Shown in pieces: positions 21,166-31,322 of a stretch of 64,000 bases of DNA. This DNA is from CAVTWD01 sp963738325 (GTDB lineage: Bacteria > Actinomycetota > Acidimicrobiia > Acidimicrobiales > Ilumatobacteraceae). The translations under genes and the position numbers were made by a program. The notes under the pieces were generated by a model. It made no database searches, had not been told where the DNA came from, and worked only from the letters and a program-made list of their open reading frames with translations. Each line of letters opens with the position of its first letter. Positions within the stretch are counted from its first letter, which is position 1. The stretch covers positions 124,001 through 188,000 of the forward strand of contig CAVTWD010000008.1 in NCBI GenBank assembly GCA_963738325.1, written 5' to 3'.

Positions 21166-24100
21166 GGCGCACCGCCTTCGCCGGGTGCCGGCGGGGACGG
21201 GGGCGGCGACCCACTCCACGGCAGGCTCGGGGCGGACGAAGGGGGGCCGCCGTGGGGGGCGAGAGCCCCCGGCGCAGGGCTGCCCCCGTGGGGCGCGGGA
21301 GCCCCCGACCCTCCAGGCTCGCCGAGCGGCGCAGCACCACTGGGAGGTGCTGGCGGCGCGGCCGGCGGAGCGAGCCCGCCGCCCTGCCCGGCCGCCACGG
21401 ACGCGGCCACGGGCTCGGCCGGCTGGCGGTCACCGAGGTCGATGAGCACGGGCACCAGGCCTGCGGTCCGCCGCCGCCGGCGCTCGACGGTGCCCAGCGC
21501 CAAAAGGATGGCCCCGACCCACACGGCTACCTGGGCGGCGACGAGCGTCCACCGCCACGGCGAGGTCGAGTAGGCGAGCACGGCCTTGCCCCCCGCGGGC
21601 ACCTCGAACGCATTGGCCCATCCGAAGGCTGGCCGCCGCGCCACCGAGTGCCCGTCGACGTCCAGGTGCCACCCTGCCGACGACGCTGATCCGAGGTACA
21701 CGGTGCCCGCGGCCACATCTCCGGCGTAGCGGCGAGGCTGACCGGTGGCCGGGAGCACCGCCTTCGAACCGCTCACGTCGGCTCGCACCAGGGTGTCGAA
21801 GCCAGCCTCGGCGCTCGCCTCGGCGGCGGCCGGGCTCAGCTGGGCGCGCTCTGGCATCCAGGTGGTGTTCTCGTAGACGACGAGCGCGTCGTCGAGGTCG
21901 ACCTCCCGCAGGTCGAGCTGGCTGGCGAGGGCGGTGAGGAGCGCTGGCGGTGGCTCGTGGCGGGGCGTCGGCTCGGCCTGGGGTGCCCGGTGGAGCGGCA
22001 CGACGATGTACCGGACACCCATCGGGCCCAGGAGCCGCCCGAGTCGCGCGGTCTGCGCGTCCGACGCGAGCCCGAGGGCGTCGGCCACGAGCTGCTCGGC
22101 CCGGGTCGGCGCCGCGGACCAGAGGTCGTGCACGTCGGGCGCCCCGTCCTGCGAGAGCTCGTAGGCCAGCCCGTCGGCCAGGCGCCATCCGGTGCCGGGC
22201 AGGTTCCGGGGATCGCCCACCCAGAGCACCCGGAAGGCACCGGCCTGTTGCTGCGCCGGCAAGAAGGCGAGCGAGTCGGTGAAATCGCTCCGGCCGAGCT
22301 TCCATGCACCATCGGTCACGGCCGCCAGCGCGGGGAGCAGCGCGATGGCGATGGCCACCGCGGCGACGGTGCCGAGCGGCTGGCGCCAGGACAGCCGCGT
22401 GCCGGCGACGTCCTGATCGACGGCCGCGGCTCCGCACGCCGCCGCCAGCGCCAGCCCCACCGCCATGGGCGCCAGCACCACCTCGATCGCGGGCAGCCCG
22501 AATCCCAGCGTGCCCCGGTCGCCGAGCCAGGCCACGGCGAGTGAGGCCACGACCATTCCCATCGACCGACTGGCCCAAGCGAGCCGGCAGCCGCGGGCGA
22601 GCAAGAGCGCGATGACCAGCACCGCGAGGAAGGCCCAGCCCAGCCAGGAGGTGTGGATGGGGCCGGTGGTCAGGCGAGCCAAATTGCTGAGGCCCAGGCG
22701 TTCGCCGCCGGGGATGACGACCGACGCGAGCGTCGACCAGTTGCCTGACCGAGGCAACGTCCAGCCCCACGGCAGGTGAAGGAGGAAGAGGGCGGCGCGT
22801 GACGCGACGACTGTCCCGCCGAGCATCCGACCCATGCCGCGCCATCCCCCGACCGGCAGCGACCCGAGCACGAGGGCGATGGCCGCGGCGACGGCCACGA
22901 GCGGGAACAGGGGGACGAACGCCGTGACGAGGGCGAGGAGGAGCGTGAAGCCGGCGAGCCGGGCGACCAGCGGCCGCACCCGCTCGCCCGGCGCCGGCCC
23001 GAACGGCTCCAACCCCGAGAGCCTCGCCATCGCGGCGACGACCCAAGGCATGGCGCCATAGACGAGCACGCCCGCCCAGCGCCCGGTGGCGATGGCGTTG
23101 TACCCGAGCGGCGCGGCCCCGTAGATCACGACCGAGGCGAGCTTGGCGCGCTGGCTACCGAACGGGCGAGCGAGACGCCACGCCCCGAGGTAGCCGAGCC
23201 CGAGGGGGGCCACGACGAGCAGGGTCCGCAGCAATGCCATGTGGCCGAAGGTGAAAAGACCGCCGAGGCCGAGCAGGGCCACGCCACTCGGCAGGGGCAC
23301 GGTCGCCCCCAGGCCGTGCGTCGACCAGGCCGAGAGGTACTCGCGGCAGGAGCTGCGTGGGCTGGGCGGGGAAGGGCAGGAGCGTGCCGACCGCGGCCAC
23401 CCCGTCGGTGAAGAGCGATCGGCTGCCGATCAGCAACAGGAACAGGATCACGACGGTGGCGATGATCGAGCTGCGAGGCGCACCGGAGCGGACGCTGGCG
23501 GCGATGCTGCGGCCCGCGGAACTCACGAAGCGGTCGCCACCGGCCGCCCGGCTGCGGAGGAAGGCGCGCAGGCGGGCGCTGCCGTGCACCTGCAGCGTGC
23601 GAACCTCCGCATCGGGAACGAGTCGCGTCGCTCGCACCCCGCGGCGCTTCTCCCGGATGTCGCCGATCCGCGTGAGGTTCCACGGCCAGGCGCCGAGCTC
23701 GGCCGCGGCGACGTGCAACCGCCCCGTGAGGAGCGCCCCCACGGCCAGCATCACGGTCATGATGAGATGCTGGGGCAGCACACGGACGAGCTGGCCGGGG
23801 GTGTAGTTGCCGAGCACCGTGCGCAACCGGTGGCGCGCCGCCAAACGGGGGGCGTCGAGCTGAGGGTTGCGCTCGCTCAGGGAGCCGACATGCCGGGCGC
23901 GCGCCGCGGGCACCGCCAGCACGCGCGCCCCGGCCACGTGCGCCCGCCAGCACAGATCGAGATCTTCGCCTGAATACGCCAAGACCTCGTCGAAACCGCC
24001 GAGGGCGCGGAAGAGGTCGGTGCGCACGAGGAGGCAGGCGGAGGGGACGAAGAACACGTCGCGCACGGCGTCGTGCTGCTCCTGATCGAGCTCGCCTGGC

Positions 24101-24552
24101 TCGACCAGAGACGACGGCGTGGCGAACTTGTCCGCCGACATGCCCACCTCGAGGAGGTGGTCGGGGGCGTCCCAGTCGACCAGCTTGGGCCCGACGACCC
24201 CGGCGTTGGAGCGGTAGGTCTCCTCGACCAGGAGGCGGAGCGCGTCGGGGTCGAGGGCGACGTCGTCGTGCAGGAAGCAGAAGAACCCGGACCCCTCGAC
24301 CAGTCGCAGGGCTTCGTTCGCCGCCATCGGGAAGGTCGTGGTGGCGTCGAGTTGGCGGACGAAGGACCCCGGAAGGCGAGCGTGCACCCGCTCGGCCAGA
24401 TCGCCCTGGGCGCCGGTGTTCAGGAAGAGGACGCGCAGGTTGGGGTAATCCTGGCTGGCGAGCCCGTCGAGCACGACCTGGAAGCGGGGGCCCGGGTCGT
24501 GGGTGACGAGGACCGCGACGACCGGAGGCGCGGTCGGGGCGGCTTCCTCCAC
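21162..24552 (-). pseudogene. Very large GT2 glycosyltransferase with multi-spanning membrane region, one frameshift
   Basis: Two minus frames join into a protein of about 1,130 residues. The N-terminal 290 residues are a GT2 domain: VVAVLVTHDPG, the DDV metal site in FCFLHDDVAL and YSGEDLDLCWR. A roughly 700-residue region follows, with a dozen membrane segments, an outside domain and a proline-rich tail. The frame changes near 23345, just after FPAQPTQLL, where one base must be dropped (or two added) to continue as REYLSAWS. GTG 24552 starts it. Together with the coupled DUF5719 gene it forms a conserved actinobacterial pair. It probably adds sugar to an envelope polymer. The break may be a sequencing error. 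Confidence 0.8.
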
Positions 24553-24738
24553 GATCGTTCGAGGGTAGTGCCCTGTCGCTCGCGAACGGCGGCACCCGAT
24601 GGTCGGGCCCGAGGGCCCCGTGGACGCCGCGCTCCGTCGACCTATCGATTCGGGGTCCGGGCGGCGCGCGCTCCTTCCAACTGAACGCCGTCAGGAAACG
24701 GTGACCGAAGTCACGCCGCGCGTCCTGCTTTTGGTGGA

Positions 24739-24778
24739 ATGCTTGCAAAAGTTAGCAAGCATCGGTACACTGCTAGCA
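24739..24778 (+). promoter_or_regulatory. Sigma-70-type promoter with operator-like palindromes
   Basis: TTGCAA (24743-24748) and TACACT (24766-24771) are 17 bp apart, a good -35/-10 pair for the gene at 24802. A perfect inverted repeat, ATGCTTGC (24739-24746) and GCAAGCAT (24755-24762), covers the -35 box and spacer. TGCTAGCA (24771-24778), itself a palindrome, follows the -10. This placement is typical of repressor operators. The local base composition is clearly AT-richer than the flanks. Confidence 0.65.
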
Positions 24779-24801
24779 CAAGCGGAAGGAGCGCATTCTA
24801 C

Positions 24802-25185
24802 ATGTCCGAGCAGTTCAAAGTCGAAGACGTCGTCAACCAGGTGACCAACGTCGCCAAGGACGGGATCTACTTCACGGTCGGCCTGGCGGTCGCATCGGTG
24901 AAGAAGGCCCAGGAGCAGGTCGAGGACCTGCGGGCCAACTTGGAGAGCCAGCTGGAGAAAAGCCGCTCACAGATGTCGTGGTTGACGGACCGGTTCGAGC
25001 CGCAGCGCAAGGCGTTCGACGATCGTTGCGCCAGCTTCGAGACCAAGCTCGACGAGCTCGTCGAACAGTTCACCAGCCGCCTCCCCGACCAGGCCAAGGA
25101 AGCGGTCACCCAGGCCCACGACGCCGCGAAGTCGGCTCGGGCCCAGGTCCGCGAGCTCTGGCTCGGCGAGGCCAAGGCCGCCTGA
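24802..25185 (+). CDS. Phasin-like / coiled-coil amphipathic helical protein
   Basis: A 127-residue protein predicted to be almost entirely helical, beginning MSEQFKVEDVVNQVTNVAKDG. A mildly hydrophobic stretch (YFTVGLAVASVKKAQ) leads into charged heptad-like sequence (VEDLRANLESQLEKSR) and an alanine/lysine-rich end. This resembles polyhydroxyalkanoate-granule phasins and the mycobacterial HbhA class, but no diagnostic motif settles it. ATG 24802 is preceded by GGAAGGAG. It has its own promoter and operator-like palindromes upstream and two hairpins downstream, so it is a single-gene unit, possibly regulated by carbon or lipid state (inference). Confidence 0.65.
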   Translation: MSEQFKVEDVVNQVTNVAKDGIYFTVGLAVASVKKAQEQVEDLRANLESQLEKSRSQMSWLTDRFEPQRKAFDDRCASFETKLDELVEQFTSRLPDQAKEAVTQAHDAAKSARAQVRELWLGEAKAA

Positions 25186-25225
25186 GCGGCGGGCACGCCC
25201 GTCGGCGTCACTGGTCGCAGATCTC

Positions 25226-25245
25226 GGGACGCCGCACGGCGTCCC
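25226..25245. terminator. Hairpin between convergent genes, first of two
   Basis: GGGACGCCG (25226-25234) and CGGCGTCCC (25237-25245) are perfect arms separated by only CA; a 7-bp stem with a 6-base loop is the realistic form. It lies 40 bp after the phasin-like stop and before the convergent SpoIID gene end. Confidence 0.5.
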
Positions 25246-25259
25246 ATCGACGGAGAGAC

Positions 25260-25288
25260 GGCGAAAGCGCTCGACGAGCGCCTTCGCC
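25260..25288. terminator. Strong hairpin between convergent genes, second of two
   Basis: GGCGAAAGCGCTC (25260-25272) pairs with GAGCGCCTTCGCC (25276-25288) around the loop GAC with a single mismatch. It ends 3 bp before the SpoIID-repeat gene stop and could end transcripts from both directions. Confidence 0.6.
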
Positions 25289-25291
25289 GCG

Positions 25292-27774
25292 TCAGGCCGT
25301 GAACCAGCCTTGGAGATCGGCGATGAGGTGGGTGGACGTCGAGGTGTAGAGGCACACCTTTCCGGCGCCGAGCGCGACCGTAGTGAGGCTGGCGATCACT
25401 CGACCGCGAGCGGGGTTCAGGTTCGAGGCGTTCGGTCGCGCGGCGCCGCAGGGGTAGACCGTCACGAACCCCGAGGCGACGCTGCGGGTGGCCGTCACGT
25501 TCAGCGTGGCCGCCACCGTGCCGGGAGGACCCGTGAGCGGGAGGGCGATCGTTCCTCCCGGGGCCACCGGCGTGGTCCTCGGGACGCCGATGGCGGCGCG
25601 GGTGTCGAGCACCCGCCGCGCCGTCTGGGCCAGGTACCGCGCCCCGGTCGAGCCGTACCAGCCCAGGACGTCGACGACGACATCTGTCGTCGTGCTGCCC
25701 ACGATACAGACCCTCCCGGACGGCCCGACCGCGACCACTACGGCGTTGGAGGAAACGCCCCCGGCGGTGAAGTTCACGTTCGACGACCCCGGTCGCGCCG
25801 CGTCGCACGGATAGGCCGCCAGCCAGCCGTTGGCGCGGGGGCGCACCGCGGTGAGGTTGAGAGCCACGGCGCCGACGGCGGTGCCGGCGGGGATCCCGCC
25901 CCGACCGGGGAGGGCGATGACAGTCGGGACGCCGCCGGGCGCGGGGCGCGGGTCCTGGTGTCGAGCAGGCGGGCGGGGACGACCGGTCGGTAGCCCAACC
26001 CGCTGCTCCCCCCGTACCAGCCGAAGACGTCGATGACGACATCTGTCGATTGCCCCACGAAGATGCACACGTAGCCGTCGCCGTCGAGCGGCACCGTGAC
26101 CAAGGCGGGTACCGCGACACCGGCGACCAGATTGGCGTTCGAGGCCAGCGGCCGGCCCGCGCTGCACGGGTAGACGGTGACGGATCCGGGGCCCGCGGCG
26201 CCCGTCAGCGTCAGGTTGAAGGTCACGGCGCTGGCGCCGGTGGCCGGCACGCCGCCGAGCCCGGCCAGGTGCACCGCGAGCACGCAGCCCGCGCCGATCC
26301 GGGCCGCGGCGGCGTTGAGGCCGCGCCGGGTGTCGAGCACCCGCGCCGGCGTGACCGGATGGAACATGGCCGGGGTCGGAGCCGGGGTCGGCGTGCCACC
26401 GGCGCGCCCCGCGCAGCCGTCGGGGACCGAGAACCAGTTGGAGCGCAAGGCCAGCCCGACGCGGAACTGGTCGCCCGTCAGCACCACCGCACCCGCAGTG
26501 CCGCGGAGCACGAGTTGCTGCACCCGCCCGCCCCACTCGCCCAGCCCGTTGCGCTTGGTCACCACGATCGATTGGAGCGCCCCGACCGACGGCCAGTGGG
26601 CCTGGATGGTGGCCACGGCCACGGTCACCGACCACGAATGGAAGGGCGAGACGGCGTCGCCCGCGTCGACGACGGCCGGGAAGACCGTGCCTGCGGTGAC
26701 GCCGCCGCTCGACGACGAGTACATCGCGAACACCGGTGCCCCGGCGCGTTCCAGGATGACCGCCGACGTGTTGGCCGTGGCAGTCGTCGCGGTCGGTTGC
26801 TCGAGGGCGAAGAGGGGAGCGCCGACGGTGCCCCGCTTCGCCACGCCGCCGTACACCTGGCAGCTCTGGCTGTCGCAGATCCTGGCGTAGCTCCATCGGC
26901 TGCCCCCGGCAATGGCGAAGGTCCGGGCGGCCACCGCCTGAGCCCGCAGCGCGTTCATGCCCGCGCCGCCGCTCGACAGCCCCCACGACGCCGGCATCTC
27001 GCGCGGGACCACTCCCTGCACGTAGAGATCGAGCGGGACGAGGTTCACGGTCCGGTTCTCGCCGGCAGTTCCGTTCACGGCCCGCAGCGACCCGCGGTAG
27101 TAGACGACGCTCGCATCCGGTTCGCACACCCCGACGAGGTTGCCGATGTCGGGAGTCGATGTCGGCACGCCGACGACCGCGAAGTCGGCGTAGCGGCCCT
27201 GGAGGCTGGAGGAGATGACGCCGGCCTTGACGAGCGTCCAGCCCGTCGCGTTGAAGGGGGCGGCGTAGCTCGGGCACACCTCGGCGTCGGCGCGGCCATA
27301 GATGTTGTAGACACCCGGGGTCGCGGTCTCCAGCGCCACCATGGACCGGAACCGGCCCACCCCCCCGTCGACGTTGGTGGCCAGCGCCGCCTTGTCCTGT
27401 ACGAACGCGGTGAAGGGCCGGTCGTCGAGGGCCTGGAGGCGGACACTGAGCAACTGGTTGGGGTTGGTCGTCGCCAGCGTCGTGCCGCCGTAGTAATGGG
27501 CGAGGATCTGCTGCCACGTCCAGCGGTACGTCGTCGCATACCCGAAGGCGCCGTACTGGCCCATCCCCTCCCCGTGGCCGAAGCCGTGGCCTTGGATCGT
27601 GAGGGTCGTCCCGTACGCCTGTGGGGCGACACTCGGGGCGACACTCGGGACGACACTCCGAGCGGTCTGGGGCGGGCCGCTCGCCGCAGCCGCGGGTGCA
27701 GCCGCCAGGGAGGCCGCGGCCGTGGCCACGGCCGCCAGGACAACTCGGGCGCGGCCGAGGGTCGTGATCTTCAT
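25292..27774 (-). pseudogene. Secreted SpoIID/LytB-domain protein with three RVLDTR repeats, one frameshift
   Basis: About 827 residues once rejoined. ATG 27774 starts a signal peptide (MKITTLGRARVVLAAVATAAAS...). The SpoIID domain has GHGFGHGEGMGQYGAFGYA, VPLDLYVQGVVPREMPASWG, ALRAQAVAARTFA and YSSSSGGVT; relatives are peptidoglycan lytic enzymes or their activators. Three repeat units follow, opening at TPARVLDTR, VPARLLDTR and ARRVLDTR, each with a cysteine pair (YPC and VC[IL]). The frame changes near 25945, inside the second unit just after LLDTRT, and one extra base restores it. The repeats probably tether the enzyme to the wall (inference). It faces the phasin-like gene tail to tail. 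Confidence 0.8.
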
Positions 27775-27880
27775 GGGAGCACCCCCGAATCTCGCCCGCG
27801 ACCCGCCCACGCTACCGTCAATGGCCGTCGCCCTCGGCGCGCCCAGGGCGATGAGCATGCAGGCGATACCCTGATTTGCC

Positions 27881-29221
27881 TTGGCGACGGCGGACCCTCC
27901 CACCTCGGCGCCCGCCACGCGGCGCAATCCCCTGCCGGAGGGAACGCTCTCGGTGGGGGCCGGCCTCGTCATCTCCGGCCTCGGCGCCTACGGCTACCTG
28001 GCCCTGTCGCGCCGGGCGGTCGGCGCCAGCAACTTCGCGCCGCTGTCGGTGCTCTGGTTCACCACGTTCGTGCTCGCGCCGGGCTTCTTCCTGCCCGTCG
28101 AGCAGGAGCTCGGCCGTGCGCTCGCGCATCGGCGTGCCCTTCGCCAAGGTGGGGCGCCCGTGGCGCGGCGAGCCGGCGTGCTGGCGGTGGGCCTGGTCGC
28201 GTTGATCAGCGTCGTGATCCTGGCGCTCGGCCCGGTGCTGGCACGCGAGCTCTTCTCCGGCGACTGGGGGCTGGTGGGAGCTCTCGTCTTGGCCTTCATC
28301 GGCTACGCCTGCGGCCACTTCGCACGGGGCTTGTTCTCGGGCACGGGCCGCTTCAGCGGCTACGGCACGTTCATGGGCAGCGACGGCATCATCCGCGTAG
28401 CCGCCTGTGCATTGCTGGTCGTCATCGGCGTCCACAGCGTGGTGCCCTACGGCCTCTTGGTCGGCATTCCCCCGCTGATCGCCGTAGTGCTGGCGCTCCG
28501 GGTCGCCCGCCCTGGTGAGGCGCTCCACCCGGGCCCGGAGGCATCGTGGCGGGAGCTCACGCCGAACCTCGGCTGGCTCCTCGCCGGATCGGTGCTCGCC
28601 GCCGCGTTGGTGAACGCCGGTCCGTTGGCGGCAGGTCTGCTGGCCACCCCCGCCGAGCAGCCCCTCGTGAGCGCGTTCAACGCCGGGGTGCTCGTGGCGC
28701 GGGTGCCGCTGTTCCTCTTCCAGGCCGTCCAAGCCGCCCTGCTGCCCAAGCTGGCCCAACTCGCCGCCCAGGCCCGCTTCGAGGAGTTCCGCCTCGGCTT
28801 CCGCCGCCTGCTTCGCTCAGTGATCGGGGTGGGTGCGCTCGGCACCGTCGGGGCGTTCCTCATCGGGCCCTTCGTGTTGAGGGTGCTCTTCGACTCCCAC
28901 CTGTCGCGCCGCACGCTCACCCTCTTGGCCCTCGCCAGCGCGGCATACATGGTGGCGTTGGCCCTCTCCCAGGCCATCATCGCCCTCCAAGGTCACGCCG
29001 GAGTCGCCTTCGGCTGGTTCGCCGGCATGATCAGCTTCCTCCTGGTCGTCGCGATCGCGAGCGACGATCTGCTGCTGCGAGTCGAGTTGGCCCTGATCGC
29101 CGGATCGTTCGTGGCCATGTTGGTGTTCGCCCTCACGCTGCGCTCCCGCCTCGCCACCGGCGCGGTGCCCGACGAGGCATCGTTGCTGGAGGCGCTCCAG
29201 GACATCCCCCTCGAGCCATGA
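27881..29221 (+). CDS. Polysaccharide flippase-like membrane protein (MOP superfamily)
   Basis: A 446-residue protein with 12-14 predicted membrane segments, of the size and pattern of Wzx/MurJ-type lipid-linked sugar flippases (for example LFSGTGRFSGYGTFMGSDGIIRV and FNAGVLVARVPLFLFQAVQAALLPKLAQ). It would move lipid-linked glycan precursors across the membrane. The open frame begins with TTG 27881; there is no clear ribosome site, so the exact start is uncertain. The downstream GT4 gene begins within or just after its stop, which indicates an operon flippase-GT4-cofD. Confidence 0.8.
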   Translation: MATADPPTSAPATRRNPLPEGTLSVGAGLVISGLGAYGYLALSRRAVGASNFAPLSVLWFTTFVLAPGFFLPVEQELGRALAHRRALRQGGAPVARRAGVLAVGLVALISVVILALGPVLARELFSGDWGLVGALVLAFIGYACGHFARGLFSGTGRFSGYGTFMGSDGIIRVAACALLVVIGVHSVVPYGLLVGIPPLIAVVLALRVARPGEALHPGPEASWRELTPNLGWLLAGSVLAAALVNAGPLAAGLLATPAEQPLVSAFNAGVLVARVPLFLFQAVQAALLPKLAQLAAQARFEEFRLGFRRLLRSVIGVGALGTVGAFLIGPFVLRVLFDSHLSRRTLTLLALASAAYMVALALSQAIIALQGHAGVAFGWFAGMISFLLVVAIASDDLLLRVELALIAGSFVAMLVFALTLRSRLATGAVPDEASLLEALQDIPLEP

Positions 29222-29235
29222 GAGAGGGGACCGGC

Positions 29236-30372
29236 GTGGCGCGACCCGGTCCTGGCGGTACCGTCACGCGCATGGCGCTCACCGTCGCGATCGATACGAC
29301 GCCCACCCTCCCGCGAGAGCGCACGGGCATCGGGACGCTGGTGGCCCGCCTCGTCGAGCAGTTGGCCGCCCGGACGGACGTGGAGCTCCTCCCCTATGCC
29401 GTGAGCATGCGAGCGAGCGTGCCGGCAGGTACTCGGCGCTTCCCCTACCCAGCGCGCGCCGCCCTCGGGGGGTGGGCCCTCGCCGGCCGCCCGAACGGGC
29501 GCCACACGCTGGCCGGCGCCGAGGTGGTACACGGCACGAACTACGTGGTGCCGCCCACCGGCTGGCCCACCGTGGTGAGCGTGCACGACGTCTCCTTCGT
29601 CACCCGCCCCGAGCTTGCCAACACCACTGTCCGATCCTTCGTGCCCCTCATCCGGCGGGCCACCAGTGAAGGGGCATGGGTGCACACGATCTCCGAGCAC
29701 GTGGCCACACAGGTGCGACGGTTGTTCGATACCGACCGCGTGCGGGTGGTCTACCCGGGCGTCACCCGCGAGCGCATCGACGCCGAGGGCCCGGCCCCCC
29801 TGGCCGGGCTCGACGGGCGGCCCTACGTACTCGCCCTCGGCACCCGCGAGCCGCGCAAGAATTTCACCCGCCTCGTGAGCGCCTTCGGCTCGGTGCACCG
29901 CGACCATCCGGACGTGCAGCTCGTCCTGGCCGGTCCGGAAGGCCCGGACGACCCCGCCATCGCCGAGGCCATCCGAGCCTTGCCGCGCGACGCCGCCCAG
30001 CGCGTGCTCGTGACCGACTGGCTCGACGAAGCGCACCGGGATGCCGTCCTGACCCACGCCGCGCTCCTCGTCTACCCGTCACTCGACGAGGGCTTCGGCT
30101 TCCCCGCCCTCGAAGCGATGGCCGCCGGCGTCCCCGTCGTGGCCGCCCGTGCCGGAGCGGTGCCCGAGGTGGTGGGCGACGCCGCCATCCTCGTCGATCC
30201 CGATGACCTCACATCGATCGCCGCTGGGATCATCGCCGGTTTGTCAGATGACGCGCTCCGAGCCCGCTTGCGCCAGGCCGGGCGGGCCCGGCTCCAGCAC
30301 TTCTCCTGGGCGGCCATGGCCGACGGCATGGTGACGCTCTACGGGGACGCCCTGGCCGCCGCAGGGCGATGA
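29236..30372 (+). CDS. GT4-family glycosyltransferase
   Basis: A retaining GT-B glycosyltransferase of about 378 residues. Motifs are TGIGTLVARLVEQL in the N-terminal domain, HTISEH, YVLALGTREPRKNFTRLV at the start of the C-terminal domain, and the nucleotide-sugar-binding PSLDEGFGFPALEAMAAGVPVV. GTG 29236 is chosen for its GAGAGGGG site. ATG 29218 would overlap the flippase stop as ATGA, and ATG 29272 (MALTVAIDTTP) fits the usual family start best, so the N-terminus is open. Its stop overlaps cofD as ATGA. The donor sugar is unknown; GDP-mannose is plausible from the neighbouring genes. Confidence 0.85.
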   Translation: MARPGPGGTVTRMALTVAIDTTPTLPRERTGIGTLVARLVEQLAARTDVELLPYAVSMRASVPAGTRRFPYPARAALGGWALAGRPNGRHTLAGAEVVHGTNYVVPPTGWPTVVSVHDVSFVTRPELANTTVRSFVPLIRRATSEGAWVHTISEHVATQVRRLFDTDRVRVVYPGVTRERIDAEGPAPLAGLDGRPYVLALGTREPRKNFTRLVSAFGSVHRDHPDVQLVLAGPEGPDDPAIAEAIRALPRDAAQRVLVTDWLDEAHRDAVLTHAALLVYPSLDEGFGFPALEAMAAGVPVVAARAGAVPEVVGDAAILVDPDDLTSIAAGIIAGLSDDALRARLRQAGRARLQHFSWAAMADGMVTLYGDALAAAGR

Positions 30373-31322
30373 TCACCGTCCTCGCCGGCGGCGTGGGCGC
30401 CGCCCGCTTCCTGGCCGGGCTCGTGCAGGTGGTGCCACCGGGCGACGTGACCGCGATCGTGAACACCGGCGACGACACCGTGCTCCATGGCCTCACCATC
30501 TGCCCGGACCTCGACACGGTCACGTACACGCTGGCCGACGCCATCGACCCCGAGCGCGGGTGGGGGTTGCGCGACGAGACGTGGCGAGTCATGGCCGCGC
30601 TCGAACGGTTCGCGGCGGGGCGCCCCCCTGGGTCCACCGCCGCGGCCACGTGGTTCGGGCTGGGCGACGCCGACCTCGCCACCCACCTCTATCGCACGCA
30701 CCGCCTCGCCGAGGGAGCGACGTTGTCCGAGGTCACCGCGGAGATCACGTCCTCGTGGGGGGTCGGCGTCAGGCTCCTGCCGATGTCCGACGACCGGATC
30801 GAGACGCGCCTCGAGCTCGTCGAAGGAGGCGAAGTCGCCTTCCAGGAGTACTTCGTGCACCTCCATCACAGCGTCCCGATTCGGGCTGTTCGCTTCGACG
30901 GCGTCGACGAAGCCGAGCCGGCTCCGCGGGTGCTCGACGCGGTGCGCGACGCCGACCTCGTCGTGATCGCGCCGTCCAATCCGGTGGTGTCGATCGGACC
31001 CGTTCTCGCCGTCCCGGGGGTGCGGCCAGCGCTGCGAGCGAGGCGCTCGAGCGTCGTCGCCGTGTCGCCCATCGTCGCCGGCGCCGCGCTCAAGGGGCCC
31101 GCCGACCGGATGCTGCGCGAGCTCGGTGGGGACGCGAGCGCCGTGGAGGTGGCGCGTCGTTACCGAGACGTCGCCGGCGCGCTGGTGATCGACGAAGCCG
31201 ACCAGGGTTTGCGGAACGACGTCGCCGCGGAGGGCGTGGCCTGCATGGTGACGGACACGATCATGCGCTCGCCGGCTGTCGCCGCCTCCCTCGCCGCCGC
31301 GGTGCTGGCGGCCGCGGGCTGA
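30369..31322 (+). CDS. cofD: 2-phospho-L-lactate (or EPPG) transferase of F420 biosynthesis
   Basis: A 317-residue CofD/FbiA. It joins the phospho-lactyl or phosphoenolpyruvyl guanylyl donor to the deazaflavin Fo, giving F420-0 or its dehydro form. Motifs are the N-terminal VLAGGVGAARFLAGL, NTGDD (about 32-36), TWFGLGDADLATHLYRT and VIAPSNPVVSIGPVLAVPGVR. ATG 30369 overlaps the GT4 stop as ATGA. The last 163 bp are also the C-terminal coding end of the convergent MFS gene. Actinobacteria use phosphoenolpyruvate-derived EPPG (family knowledge). The partner cofE lies 1.3 kb downstream on the same strand, as fbiA-fbiB in mycobacteria but separated by an opposing gene. Confidence 0.93.
   Translation: MITVLAGGVGAARFLAGLVQVVPPGDVTAIVNTGDDTVLHGLTICPDLDTVTYTLADAIDPERGWGLRDETWRVMAALERFAAGRPPGSTAAATWFGLGDADLATHLYRTHRLAEGATLSEVTAEITSSWGVGVRLLPMSDDRIETRLELVEGGEVAFQEYFVHLHHSVPIRAVRFDGVDEAEPAPRVLDAVRDADLVVIAPSNPVVSIGPVLAVPGVRPALRARRSSVVAVSPIVAGAALKGPADRMLRELGGDASAVEVARRYRDVAGALVIDEADQGLRNDVAAEGVACMVTDTIMRSPAVAASLAAAVLAAAG

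Noticed and set aside
25226..25288. A CRISPR-like or tandem repeat pair
   Set aside because: The two palindromes differ in sequence and length, and there are only two. They fit terminators between convergent genes.
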